Shown one piece after another: positions 1 through 7,295 of a DNA stretch of 10,897 nucleotides. Location of the stretch: the NCBI RefSeq assembly GCF_946479715.1, contig NZ_CAMLHF010000186.1, positions 1 through 10,897 of the forward strand. The letters are read 5' to 3'. Source of the stretch: an uncultured Pedobacter sp. (GTDB lineage: Bacteria > Bacteroidota > Bacteroidia > Sphingobacteriales > Sphingobacteriaceae). Below the pieces are notes generated by a model. It worked only from the letters and a program-made list of their open reading frames with translations, was not told the DNA's origin and searched no databases. The stretch's first letter is position 1. Each line of letters starts with the position of its first letter. The position numbers and the translations under genes were made by a program.

Positions 1-2415
1 ACCATCACCAACCCATCAGGAACAACGGTATGTTCTGGGCAACAGGTTACCATTAATGGCGATGTGCCTGTTGGAGGTAAGCCCCCATATACTTATAGAT
101 GGGAAATAAGTACTAACCCAAGTACCAGCTGGACAATAATTCCTGATGCAACTAGCCGTGATCTAACCGTCGTAATTCCTGCAAGCTCGTCATTTAGGCG
201 TATAGTATCAGGTGATGCTTGCGAGACTATAAGTAATGAGGTAAACCTGATAGCGCTACCACCAATAACGGGAAATACAATTGGCGTAGATCAGGTCATT
301 TGCAGGGGCAACATTCCTGCCCCCTTAACAGGTCCAAGGCCTACCGGTGGCAATGGTTTAGATTATACCTACAGTTGGGAACAAAGTACAGACAATGGGG
401 TTAATTGGGTAGTCATAAATGGCGAAACAAAGCCAACATATGCTCCACCCGCTTTAACTTTATCAACCAGGTATAGAAGGTTAGCAAGTAGCGGACTTTG
501 CTCAGGTAGTCAGGCTAGCATTAGCAACAGCATAAGTATTACGGTTAAGCCAGATGCAATTTCCAATTTTACATTTACATCTGATAAGGGATGCACTCCG
601 TTTAATATCGATAATCAAAATATAAAAGCTATTGTCGATTTAGACCGGAATGACATTTACATCTGGTATGCAAATGAAACAGAAATTGGCAGAGGTATTC
701 AATTTCCCGGTTATCAAATCACAAATGACAATGAGTCCGTTATTATCAAGCTGGTAGTTACCAGTAAACAGGGGTGTAAGGCCAATGAAATGTCTCATAC
801 ATTTTCGACCCGGCAAAGCATTACTGCTTCATTTACACAAGATAAATCTGAAGGATGCGGCCCGCTACAGGTTAGTTTTGTAAACACTTCCACCTCTCTT
901 GTTGATGCTGATTTTAAATGGGACTTTGGCAATGGTGTAACTTCTTCTTTAGTACTGCCTCCTCCAATTACTTATCAGTCACACCCCCAGGGAAAGGACA
1001 CCACTTATGTGGTTACCTTAAGCGTAACCTCGCCATGTGGAACCAATGTGTTTACTTCCTCAGTCTTTGTTAAAGCCCAGCCAATCGCTGTTTTCTCGCC
1101 CGATAAAACTGTTGGTTGCTCCCCAATGAAGGTTAGCTTTAGTAACACCTCGCCCGGGGGTACAAATACTTACTATTATGATTTCGGAGATGGCACCTTT
1201 CTTACTAGAACAGATAAACTACCTGTAGAACATGTTTATGTAACCGGAACAATAAAAGATTATACAGTGAAAATGCGTGCGGAAAACGAATGTGGCAGTC
1301 AGGAAAGCAGTTACGTTATTCGGGTTTCCCCTAACACTGTTTTGCCAGAGCTAGTGGTAAACAGTTCAGAAAAAAGTGGCTGTGCACCATTTCTTGTAAA
1401 TTTTTACAACAATTCTAAAGGAGCGAATCTATTTAGATATGATTTTGGGGATGGAGGGACCAGGGTAACAAGATCGGCACCAGAAATTGTACAATACACA
1501 TTTAAAAATCCGGGAGTATATAAAGTTGTGCTTACAGCTTCAAATGGCTGTTCAGACACGACAACTACAGAGACAATAACCGTATTTGAACAACCACTAA
1601 TCAGTTTCACAGCAGACAAAACAATTGGCTGTCCCGGCCTTGAGGTAAAATTCAGCAACACAACCACTGGTGGACTATCCTATCTGTGGGATTTCGGAGA
1701 TGGAACAACTTCTACAGAATTCGAACCAACACATGTGTATGGCGGGGCACTTTCATCTTATACTGTTACACTAACAGCAACAAATAGTCTAAATTGTCCA
1801 AATACACTTACACAAAGCGATTATATAAAAATTACAGCACCACCTATTGCACAATTTTCAGTAGATCCTGGTATTGAAATTAGCATTCCTTCTTATACAT
1901 TTAGTTTTATAGACCAAAGCACTAATAATCCAGATCAATGGTTATGGGATTTTGGTGATGGTATAACATCGGTAGACAGAAACCCAAAACATACCTATGC
2001 AGATACTGGGCTTTACAAAGTAACTTTAAAAGTGATCAATCAAAGCGGTTGCTTCACCACTTCAGTTAAGAATGTAAGAATTAGCGGAGTACCCGGGTAT
2101 CTGTTTGTGCCAAATTCGTTTATACCCGGCAGTGAAAGTAGCGAACTTCGACAATTCAAAGCTAAGGGCTCAGGAATTAAATCATGGAGGATGTCGGTTT
2201 TTAACAAATGGGGACAACTCATATGGGAAACAACAAAGCTCGACGAAGGACATCCGCAGGAAGGTTGGGATGGAACATACCGTAATACGGAACTACCGCA
2301 GTCTGTCTATTACTGGAAAATTGATGTCGAATTCATTAATGGATCACAATGGAAAGGTATGACATATAACAATAGTACGCCAAAACGAACGGGGCCAATA
2401 CATTTAATCAGATAA
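1..2415 (+). CDS. Secreted Ig-like/PKD-repeat protein with T9SS type B sorting domain (5' end outside window)
   Basis: The reading frame is open from base 1, so the true start and signal peptide lie upstream; 804 residues are visible (numbered from base 1). Residues 1 to about 185 hold two Ig-like repeats of the kind found in Bacteroidota surface adhesins, with YTYRWE and YTYSWE cores and cysteine pairs 11/74 and 101/167. Residues about 186-695 hold six PKD-type repeats; the last five carry WDFG or YDFGDG cores at about 307, 393, 480, 563 and 649. Residues about 698-804 resemble the gliding-motility-associated (type B) C-terminal domain and end in HLIR. From the family, I infer export across the outer membrane by T9SS and a role at the cell surface, such as adhesion, matrix or SprB-like function. 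The PorP/SprF gene follows after one base. The ligand is unknown. Family call is firm; function is not. Confidence 0.9.
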   Translation, partial: TITNPSGTTVCSGQQVTINGDVPVGGKPPYTYRWEISTNPSTSWTIIPDATSRDLTVVIPASSSFRRIVSGDACETISNEVNLIALPPITGNTIGVDQVICRGNIPAPLTGPRPTGGNGLDYTYSWEQSTDNGVNWVVINGETKPTYAPPALTLSTRYRRLASSGLCSGSQASISNSISITVKPDAISNFTFTSDKGCTPFNIDNQNIKAIVDLDRNDIYIWYANETEIGRGIQFPGYQITNDNESVIIKLVVTSKQGCKANEMSHTFSTRQSITASFTQDKSEGCGPLQVSFVNTSTSLVDADFKWDFGNGVTSSLVLPPPITYQSHPQGKDTTYVVTLSVTSPCGTNVFTSSVFVKAQPIAVFSPDKTVGCSPMKVSFSNTSPGGTNTYYYDFGDGTFLTRTDKLPVEHVYVTGTIKDYTVKMRAENECGSQESSYVIRVSPNTVLPELVVNSSEKSGCAPFLVNFYNNSKGANLFRYDFGDGGTRVTRSAPEIVQYTFKNPGVYKVVLTASNGCSDTTTTETITVFEQPLISFTADKTIGCPGLEVKFSNTTTGGLSYLWDFGDGTTSTEFEPTHVYGGALSSYTVTLTATNSLNCPNTLTQSDYIKITAPPIAQFSVDPGIEISIPSYTFSFIDQSTNNPDQWLWDFGDGITSVDRNPKHTYADTGLYKVTLKVINQSGCFTTSVKNVRISGVPGYLFVPNSFIPGSESSELRQFKAKGSGIKSWRMSVFNKWGQLIWETTKLDEGHPQEGWDGTYRNTELPQSVYYWKIDVEFINGSQWKGMTYNNSTPKRTGPIHLIR
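556..2085 (+). repeat. Six tandem PKD repeats, period about 86 residues
   Basis: These are protein-level repeats inside the first gene. The core tryptophan or tyrosine of each unit falls at residues 222, 307, 393, 480, 563 and 649, a spacing of 83-87. Unit 1 is degenerate (IWYANE in place of WDFGDG). Units 1-5 each start with a GC-P or GCP motif (Cys 198, 286, 373, 461, 544) and have a second Cys 55-61 residues later (259, 346, 431, 517, 599). Unit 6 has only the second Cys (684). DNA identity between units is low apart from short runs around the FGDG codons, so this is an old duplication, not a recent expansion. Confidence 0.85.
2092..2412 (+). other. T9SS type B C-terminal sorting domain (gliding-motility-associated type)
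   Basis: The last ~107 residues show the family pattern: FVPNSF near the start, then SVFNKWGQLIWET, GWDGTYRN, LPQSVYYWKI, and HLIR at the very end. Family members normally have a PNGDG-N-D-like acidic loop right after the opening PNxF; here it is replaced by PGSESSEL. By family knowledge this domain directs export by the type IX system and depends on a PorP/SprF-like partner. Confidence 0.82.
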
Positions 2416-2416
2416 C

Positions 2417-3445
2417 ATGGCAAAGACATTAAAGATTCTATTGATTTTGTTAACTTTTATAGGCATTGGATTCGCTTCTGCACAAGATCATATTTATTCT
2501 CAGTTTTTTAACCAGCCGATATATTTAAATCCCTCACTAACTGGTCAATTTGAAGGAGATATTAGAATGAACCTTATTTATAGAAATCAGTGGTCGGGCT
2601 TAAGTGGTGATCTGTCTTATATTTCAGCCTCTGCCGATTTAAATATCGCCAAATTTGCAGGTGGAGTAGGATTGATTTTTAACCGTTCCAGCGAGGGAAC
2701 TGCATATTTAACTAAAAACAATGCGGCCGCTACGTATTCATACAGTGTTGGTGGCGATGATTTTGTGTTGTCATTTGGTATCCAGGCCGGTTTTACCAAT
2801 AGAACCATAGACTGGAATAAGTTGGTCTTTTCTGATCAGATTGATCCCCGCTTAGGATATGTTCCCGGCAGTATCTCTGCTGCTGAACCACCTGATATCT
2901 CCAATAAGTTTTTCTTTGATGCAGCAACAGGTGTAAACCTTGTTTACCGTAACTTTATGCTAGGGACGGCTTTACACCACATTAACAGACCCGACGAATC
3001 CTTTAGCGGAACACAAGCCAAGCTTCCAATGAGGATTACCGTAAATGCAAGTTTCAAAATTCCTTTGACTCCATATTTTGATTACAATCAAGACGAAGGC
3101 GCTTCTCTTATACCTTCGGTAGTTTACTACAGACAGGCAAGTAATAGCAACATAAGCCTGGGAGCCCAGTTTAAATATAAAAGCTTAAATACAGGTCTTT
3201 GGTATCGAACCGGACCGCAGAATGGACCCGATGCAATTGTCCTTTCTCTGATTTTTGATCTTTTTAAAGGGAAACGTAATGGAGAGAAACTAAGGTTAGG
3301 AATAAGTCATGATGCAACAACTTCAAAAATTAATTATACCAATACAAGTGGTACTACTGAGGCGAGTATTGGATATGAAAAATACTTCCCAAATAGTTCC
3401 GGTTACAATCGTTTTAATGGGCTAAGGTGCTATGACTTCTTTTAG
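2417..3445 (+). CDS. PorP/SprF family type IX secretion-associated outer-membrane protein
   Basis: This is a 342-residue protein. Residues 1-22 form a signal peptide (hydrophobic LKILLILLTFIGIGF, then ASA, with cleavage likely before Gln23). The mature N-terminus reads QDHIYSQFFNQPIYLNPSLTG followed by YRNQW, which is the hallmark of the PorP/SprF family. The rest alternates short aromatic-rich strands with polar turns, as expected of an outer-membrane beta-barrel. Family members act with T9SS cargo that carries type B sorting domains; in Flavobacterium johnsoniae SprF is needed for secretion of SprB. The ATG lies one base after the stop of the PKD cargo gene, so the two are probably co-transcribed and translationally coupled. 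I infer a dedicated partner for that cargo rather than the general gliding SprF or the PorP of other species. No clear terminator follows it. Confidence 0.92.
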   Translation: MAKTLKILLILLTFIGIGFASAQDHIYSQFFNQPIYLNPSLTGQFEGDIRMNLIYRNQWSGLSGDLSYISASADLNIAKFAGGVGLIFNRSSEGTAYLTKNNAAATYSYSVGGDDFVLSFGIQAGFTNRTIDWNKLVFSDQIDPRLGYVPGSISAAEPPDISNKFFFDAATGVNLVYRNFMLGTALHHINRPDESFSGTQAKLPMRITVNASFKIPLTPYFDYNQDEGASLIPSVVYYRQASNSNISLGAQFKYKSLNTGLWYRTGPQNGPDAIVLSLIFDLFKGKRNGEKLRLGISHDATTSKINYTNTSGTTEASIGYEKYFPNSSGYNRFNGLRCYDFF

Positions 3446-3475
3446 ATAATGATATAAATAAAGGAATAAAAAGTA

Positions 3476-3483
3476 TATTTTTG
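3476..3483 (+). promoter_or_regulatory. Candidate -7 promoter box for the EVE-domain gene
   Basis: TATTTTTG fits the Bacteroidota -7 consensus TAnnTTTG exactly. It lies 45 bases before the ATG at 3529, in the 83-base gap after the PorP/SprF gene. No good TTTG -33 element is seen at the right distance. A direct repeat TTTTGTCA overlaps the box (3479-3486) and recurs at 3491-3498; its role, if any, is unknown. Confidence 0.45.
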
Positions 3484-3528
3484 TCAGCGGTTTTGTCAAT
3501 GAATGTATCAAAAAAACCTTTTTAAACT

Positions 3529-3942
3529 ATGAAGAACACACAGTATTGGTTAGTGAAGTCAGAACCTTTTAAATATAGCTGGGAGAAATTTAACAAAGAC
3601 GGCAGAACCTTTTGGGATGGTGTACGCAATTATCAGGCGCGTAATAACCTGAAAGAGATGAAAGAAGGAGATCTGGTTTTATTCTACCATAGTAATGAAG
3701 GTAAAAATGTAGTTGGTATAGCAAAAGTGGTAAAAGAGTTTTATCAGGATCCAACTACCAGCGACCCTAACTGGGTTGTAGTAGATCTGGCTCCGGTTGA
3801 AGCACTTAAAAATCCTGTTAGTCTGGAACAGATCAAAGCCGAAGAAAGTCTTAAAGACGTTTCATTGGTTAGACAGGGCAGGTTATCTGTAATGCCCCTC
3901 AAAGCAGAAGAATTTGATAAAATATTAGAGATGGGAAGCTAA
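3529..3942 (+). CDS. EVE domain-containing protein (PUA-like fold, thymocyte nuclear protein 1 type)
   Basis: This 137-residue protein is a single EVE domain, the usual length for the bacterial stand-alone form. Visible motifs are YWLVKSEP (6-13), FWDGVRNYQARNNL (28-41), GDLVLFYHS (47-55) and VVGIAKVVKEFY after that; the conserved aromatic and Ser/His positions form the presumed base-binding pocket. EVE domains belong to the PUA superfamily and are thought to recognise modified nucleic-acid bases; the ligand of this stand-alone type is not settled. The protein should be cytoplasmic, as no signal peptide is seen. Its stop codon overlaps the stop of the convergent antiporter gene by four bases. 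No restriction or modification genes adjoin it, so the context gives no hint of a defence role. Confidence 0.92.
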   Translation: MKNTQYWLVKSEPFKYSWEKFNKDGRTFWDGVRNYQARNNLKEMKEGDLVLFYHSNEGKNVVGIAKVVKEFYQDPTTSDPNWVVVDLAPVEALKNPVSLEQIKAEESLKDVSLVRQGRLSVMPLKAEEFDKILEMGS

Positions 3943-5138
3943 TGCATCCCCGAATAAGGTTCTGCTCTTACATACTTTTTTGTTAAGAGCAGGCCTATAC
4001 TCATTATCAGACTCGATCCTAATACCACAACAAATAAGAAAGAAGTCCCTACTTCTGGTATTTTAAGTGCATGCGGCAAGTTAAAATACAATAGGATACT
4101 AATTAGCCCTCTAGGCGCAATAAAAGCTTCAGCTCCACTATTTTCTCTTCTAAAGATTTTAAGATATACAAACCTGATCACAAAGATAGAGGCAAGCATA
4201 ATCAAGCCATTTACAAGAACAATTTGATCATTAAGCTGATAAATGTTCATCGTAAATCCGAATATTACAAAGAAAAACGTTCTTAAAATAAATGCACTTT
4301 CAGCAGATAATTGATGTAGTTGTGTTAAATCGTTAGATAGATTCTTGTAAATAAAAATACTTCTAAACCAAGCGTACTTGATGGTGTCTGCATTGTTTAA
4401 AAACAAACCGAAAGAGAGTATTAAAACAAGAGCCGACAAGTGGTACGACTGCCCAATGGCATACACCATTATCAGTATAGAGATGATCAGGAAAAACTTT
4501 ATGTGATGCGATATCTTTCCCATTACATAAAGCAAAACGATACAGGAAATAGCTGATAATATAACTATCAGTATCGTATTTAGTCCTAAGCCAGTAAACG
4601 AAGAAGTAGAGATGTGAGGATTAGATATCGCGAAATTAAAGAGTATGATCCCCAGAATATCAGAAAAAGAAGATTCATAAATGATAAACTCTTTCCCTTT
4701 TTTAGATAGTGCTGCCGCAGATGGAATAGCTATTGCAGAACTAACTACACTAAAAGGAATTGCATTAGTAAAGCACGTATAAAGGTCGCGACCGGTAATC
4801 TCATATATAATAAAAGTGATCACAGAAACCGAGGCTATCAGTATTACAAGTGCCGATAGAAAAGCACCCTTAATGATTTTATTCTTATCCCGATCGTACT
4901 TCAGTTCAAGTGATCCTTCAAAAACGATCATAATTAAACCCACAGTACCCAGTGCAGGTAAGATCTTTAGAAAATCGAAAGTTTCTATCTTAAGGTTATC
5001 TACAAGTACCCGCAGGCCTATTCCTAAAAGCAATAGCAGCAGTACAGAAGGTAATTTAGTTTTACTGGCAACAAGGTCAAATAAATAAGAGAAGATGACC
5101 AGGCCGCTTAAAATAATCAGTGTAGTGTAGGTCGTCAT
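3939..5138 (-). CDS. Cation/proton antiporter (CPA superfamily, membrane domain only)
   Basis: This is a 399-residue, strongly hydrophobic inner-membrane protein with roughly 11-13 predicted membrane segments. In the region matching transmembrane segments 4-5 of Na+/H+ exchangers it has SSAIAIPSA (133-141) and then YESSFSDILG (154-163), so Asp160 is the likely ion-binding acid. The late motif APRGLISILLY has the conserved Arg343. It presumably exchanges Na+ or K+ for protons. It lacks a C-terminal RCK/TrkA-type or USP-like regulatory domain and is short for the family. The pair at 159-160 is Ser-Asp rather than the Asn-Asp or Asp-Asp of the two main classes, so ion and stoichiometry cannot be assigned. 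The ATG at 5138 has a purine-rich stretch (aggaaaa) just upstream. It lies 41 bases after the thioesterase and has no promoter box of its own that I can see. Confidence 0.85.
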   Translation of the reverse strand: MTTYTTLIILSGLVIFSYLFDLVASKTKLPSVLLLLLLGIGLRVLVDNLKIETFDFLKILPALGTVGLIMIVFEGSLELKYDRDKNKIIKGAFLSALVILIASVSVITFIIYEITGRDLYTCFTNAIPFSVVSSAIAIPSAAALSKKGKEFIIYESSFSDILGIILFNFAISNPHISTSSFTGLGLNTILIVILSAISCIVLLYVMGKISHHIKFFLIISILIMVYAIGQSYHLSALVLILSFGLFLNNADTIKYAWFRSIFIYKNLSNDLTQLHQLSAESAFILRTFFFVIFGFTMNIYQLNDQIVLVNGLIMLASIFVIRFVYLKIFRRENSGAEAFIAPRGLISILLYFNLPHALKIPEVGTSFLFVVVLGSSLIMSIGLLLTKKYVRAEPYSGMH

Positions 5139-5153
5139 TTTTCCTATTTATTT

Positions 5154-5177
5154 AATAACAGCATTCCCGCTGTTATT
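5154..5177 (-). terminator. Intergenic hairpin after the thioesterase stop codon (terminator-like, weak)
   Basis: AATAACAGC and GCTGTTATT form a perfect 9-bp inverted repeat around a 6-base loop, two bases past the thioesterase stop and 15 bases before the antiporter ATG. On the minus-strand transcript the hairpin is followed by an A-rich stretch, not a U-run, so it is not a textbook intrinsic terminator. It could be a partial terminator, a processing or stability element, or a structure that tunes expression of the antiporter. Confidence 0.4.
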
Positions 5178-5179
5178 GT

Positions 5180-5701
5180 TTACTCCTTAAAAAAAAGGGC
5201 TTTCAACTCAATAGCGTCATTTGGCAACATCTTTCCACTCAATATTAAACGCAATTGTCTTCTTCTTAAAGCCCCGGCAAATAATTCGATTTCTTCCTCA
5301 GTCTCAGGTTTTAATTCCGGAACAGGAATAGTTCTTCCGCTTTGGTCAACAGCTACAAAAGTATAGTAAGCCTCATTTGATTTCACCCTGCTTCCCGAAG
5401 GAATATTTTCTGCCCAAACATCCAGTCTAACCTCAACAGAAGTATTAAATGAACGCGTAACCTTAGCTTCAATCGTAATTACATCACCAAGTTTTATGGG
5501 TTGCTTAAATGATACATTATCTACAGAAGCTGTAACCACAATTCTATTGCAGTGTTTTTGAGCAGATATTGCAGCAGCAATATCCATCCAGTGCAATAAT
5601 CTACCACCCATTAAGTTATTAAGGGTGTTAGTATCGTTGGGTAATACCAACTCATTCATTATGGTGAAGGAATCCTTCGGATTTTTTACTTTTGTACTCA
5701 T
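5180..5701 (-). CDS. Acyl-CoA thioesterase, hotdog fold (ACOT7/YciA-like)
   Basis: This 173-residue protein hydrolyses acyl-CoA to free acid and CoA, by family. The N-terminal pattern TNTLNNLMGGRLLHWMD (24-40) matches the catalytic segment of ACOT7/YciA enzymes: Asn29 and Asp40 are the likely active-site residues by alignment from memory, and GG at 32-33 is the conserved glycine pair. Next come VVTASVDNVSF, IKLGDVITI, a TSVEV strand and YYTFVAVDQSGRTIPVPELKPETEEE, a close match to the C-terminal half of animal ACOT7. A basic helical tail ends the protein. It is one hotdog unit, so a hexamer or similar oligomer is expected. Substrate chain length cannot be told. I chose the ATG at 5701; an in-frame TTG nine bases upstream lies inside the likely promoter box. 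The antiporter gene follows downstream, probably in the same transcript. Confidence 0.9.
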   Translation of the reverse strand: MSTKVKNPKDSFTIMNELVLPNDTNTLNNLMGGRLLHWMDIAAAISAQKHCNRIVVTASVDNVSFKQPIKLGDVITIEAKVTRSFNTSVEVRLDVWAENIPSGSRVKSNEAYYTFVAVDQSGRTIPVPELKPETEEEIELFAGALRRRQLRLILSGKMLPNDAIELKALFFKE

Positions 5702-5707
5702 CTCAGG

Positions 5708-5715
5708 CAAAAGTA
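5708..5715 (-). promoter_or_regulatory. Candidate -7 promoter box for the thioesterase gene
   Basis: Read on the minus strand this is TACTTTTG, a full match to TAnnTTTG, six bases before the ATG at 5701. Transcription would start at or just before the start codon. No TTTG -33 element is seen at the expected spacing, which lowers confidence. The box rules out the in-frame TTG at 5710-5708 as a start. Confidence 0.45.
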
Positions 5716-5765
5716 AACAAAATTCAACATAATCACTTTTACGAGATAAAAGGAGTTAACTAAGC

Positions 5766-5795
5766 TTTGGGTTTCTTGATGATTTTGTATCTTAG
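5766..5795 (+). promoter_or_regulatory. Candidate promoter (-33 and -7) for the alpha-amylase gene
   Basis: TTTG (5766-5769), an 18-base spacer and TATCTTAG (5788-5795) fit the Bacteroidota promoter pattern TTTG-N19-TAnnTTTG with one mismatch and one base less spacing. The ATG follows nine bases after the box, so the leader would be only a few bases long. A 7-bp inverted repeat, AACTAAG (5758-5764) and CTTAGTT (5791-5797), brackets the promoter and could be an operator, although a repeat this short can occur by chance. Confidence 0.55.
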
Positions 5796-5804
5796 TTGTA
5801 CGGC

Positions 5805-7295
5805 ATGAAAAATCAAACGCTGATACAATATTTTCACTGGTATTATCAAGAAGACGTTAAGCTATGGGTTAGGGTTGCCGAAGAGGTGCCAACATTTGTT
5901 GAGCTCGGAATTACAGGTCTTTGGTTACCCCCGGCTTATAAAGCAACCTCAGGGGATACTTCTGTAGGGTACGATTCCTATGATCTGTTCGACCTTGGTG
6001 AGTTTGATCAGAAAGATTGTGTGGCTACCAGATACGGAACTAAAGAAGAATACCTAAATGCAATTAACGCACTAAAAGCAAGCGGTATAGCAACTATTGC
6101 CGATGTGGTACTTAATCATAAGGCGGGTGGAGATGAGTTGGAAAAGATAAAAGTGCGAAAAGTAAATGACCAGAATCGTAAAGAATTCATTTCGCCTGTT
6201 ATGGAAATTGAAGCATGGACTAAATTTACATTTCCAGGCCGACAAGGTAAATATTCAAGTTTTATCTGGGACTATCGTTGTTTCAGCGGGCTAGATTTTG
6301 CTGCTAACTTGCAAGAGGGGGGGATTTTTTCAATTCAGAACGAATTTGGAGAGGGCTGGGAAGATGTTCCTTCTAAGGAACACGGCAACTACGATTACCT
6401 GATGTTTAACGATATAGAATCAAGAAACCCTGCCGTAAGGCAAGAACTGAAGGAATGGGGCGAGTGGTACTATAACACCTGCGGAATGGATGGTTTTAGA
6501 ATGGACGCCGTCAAACACATTTCCCATAAATTTTTAAACGAATGGATCGATCATATGAAGAATACTTTTAAAAGGGATTTCTTTATAGTAGGCGAGAACT
6601 GGGTGGTTGATAATGTAGAAGATCTTAAATCTTATATTGAACTTACCGAAGGCAGGATGAAACTCTTCGATTCCGTATTGCATCAAAACTTGTATGTCGC
6701 CAGTCAGCAGCAGGAGGCATACGACCTCAGTAATATTTTTGAAGGAACGCTTACGCTGATCAATCCATACTTATCAATCACGTTTGTTGATAACCATGAT
6801 TCGCAGCCTTTGCAGGCATTGGAATCATTTGTGTCGCCTTGGTTCCGTCCATTGGCATATGCGCTTATTCTTTTACGTGAGCAGGGGATGCCTTGCCTAT
6901 TCTATCCCGATCTTTATGGCAGTGCATATAAAGATAAAGACCACAATGGAAACGAAGTAGAAATAGAGCTTTCCGCTGTGTTCGAATTACCAAAGCTATG
7001 CACAGTTCGTAAAGATCTTTCTTATGGTGTTCAGCGCGATTATCTAGATCATCCAAATTGCATAGGGTGGACAAGAGAAGGCGAAGATGAAAATCCGGGT
7101 TCTGGCATTGCTGTGCTTATGAGTAACAGTGGTGCAGGAATTAAAAACATGGAAATTAGTGTTAAACATGCCAATAAAACCCTTATAGATGCACTTGGTA
7201 ACGTAACTGAAGAAGTGGTGGTGAATGAAGAAGGATGGGCAGCATTTCTATGTGCCGAGAAAAGTGTTTCAGTTTGGGTATTAAAAACTGATTAA
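5805..7295 (+). CDS. Cytoplasmic alpha-amylase, GH13 subfamily 5 type
   Basis: This 496-residue enzyme hydrolyses internal alpha-1,4 links of starch, glycogen or maltodextrins. It aligns from its first residues (QTLIQYFHWYY) with the mature part of Bacillus liquefying amylases and E. coli AmyA. All four GH13 motifs are present: DVVLNH (100-105), GFRMDAVKH with nucleophile Asp234, VGENW with acid/base Glu264, and VDNHD with His331/Asp332. Calcium-site residues Asn104, Asp203 and His238 are also kept. Domain order is the (beta/alpha)8 barrel with inserted domain B (about 105-205) and a C-terminal beta domain from about residue 395. There is no signal peptide, so it acts in the cytoplasm, probably on glycogen or imported maltodextrin. 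I chose the ATG at 5805; the in-frame TTG at 5796 abuts the promoter box and would add three residues foreign to the family. It does not lie in a starch-utilisation (sus-like) locus here. Confidence 0.95.
   Translation: MKNQTLIQYFHWYYQEDVKLWVRVAEEVPTFVELGITGLWLPPAYKATSGDTSVGYDSYDLFDLGEFDQKDCVATRYGTKEEYLNAINALKASGIATIADVVLNHKAGGDELEKIKVRKVNDQNRKEFISPVMEIEAWTKFTFPGRQGKYSSFIWDYRCFSGLDFAANLQEGGIFSIQNEFGEGWEDVPSKEHGNYDYLMFNDIESRNPAVRQELKEWGEWYYNTCGMDGFRMDAVKHISHKFLNEWIDHMKNTFKRDFFIVGENWVVDNVEDLKSYIELTEGRMKLFDSVLHQNLYVASQQQEAYDLSNIFEGTLTLINPYLSITFVDNHDSQPLQALESFVSPWFRPLAYALILLREQGMPCLFYPDLYGSAYKDKDHNGNEVEIELSAVFELPKLCTVRKDLSYGVQRDYLDHPNCIGWTREGEDENPGSGIAVLMSNSGAGIKNMEISVKHANKTLIDALGNVTEEVVVNEEGWAAFLCAEKSVSVWVLKTD

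Noticed and set aside
2105..2362. Plus-strand open frame of 85 codons within the sorting-domain region
   Set aside because: It lies fully inside the cargo gene in another frame and shows no recognisable protein family; the cargo frame has clear domain motifs.
3529..3942. EVE-domain gene as a sign of a defence island
   Set aside because: EVE domains can occur with modification-dependent restriction, but no nuclease, methyltransferase or mobile gene adjoins this one; its neighbours are housekeeping genes.
5565..5584. 8-bp inverted repeat GATATTGC/GCAATATC with a 4-base loop in the thioesterase gene
   Set aside because: Stems of this length are expected a few times by chance in a window of this size, and it lies mid-gene with no regulatory context.
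5796..5804. TTG at 5796 as an upstream start for the amylase
   Set aside because: It directly abuts the -7 box, so it should precede or coincide with the transcription start, and it adds three residues not seen in the family; the ATG at 5805 fits better.
5805..7295. Amylase as part of a sus-like starch-utilisation locus
   Set aside because: No SusC/SusD-type transporter, outer-membrane lipoprotein or regulator is nearby, and the enzyme lacks a signal peptide.
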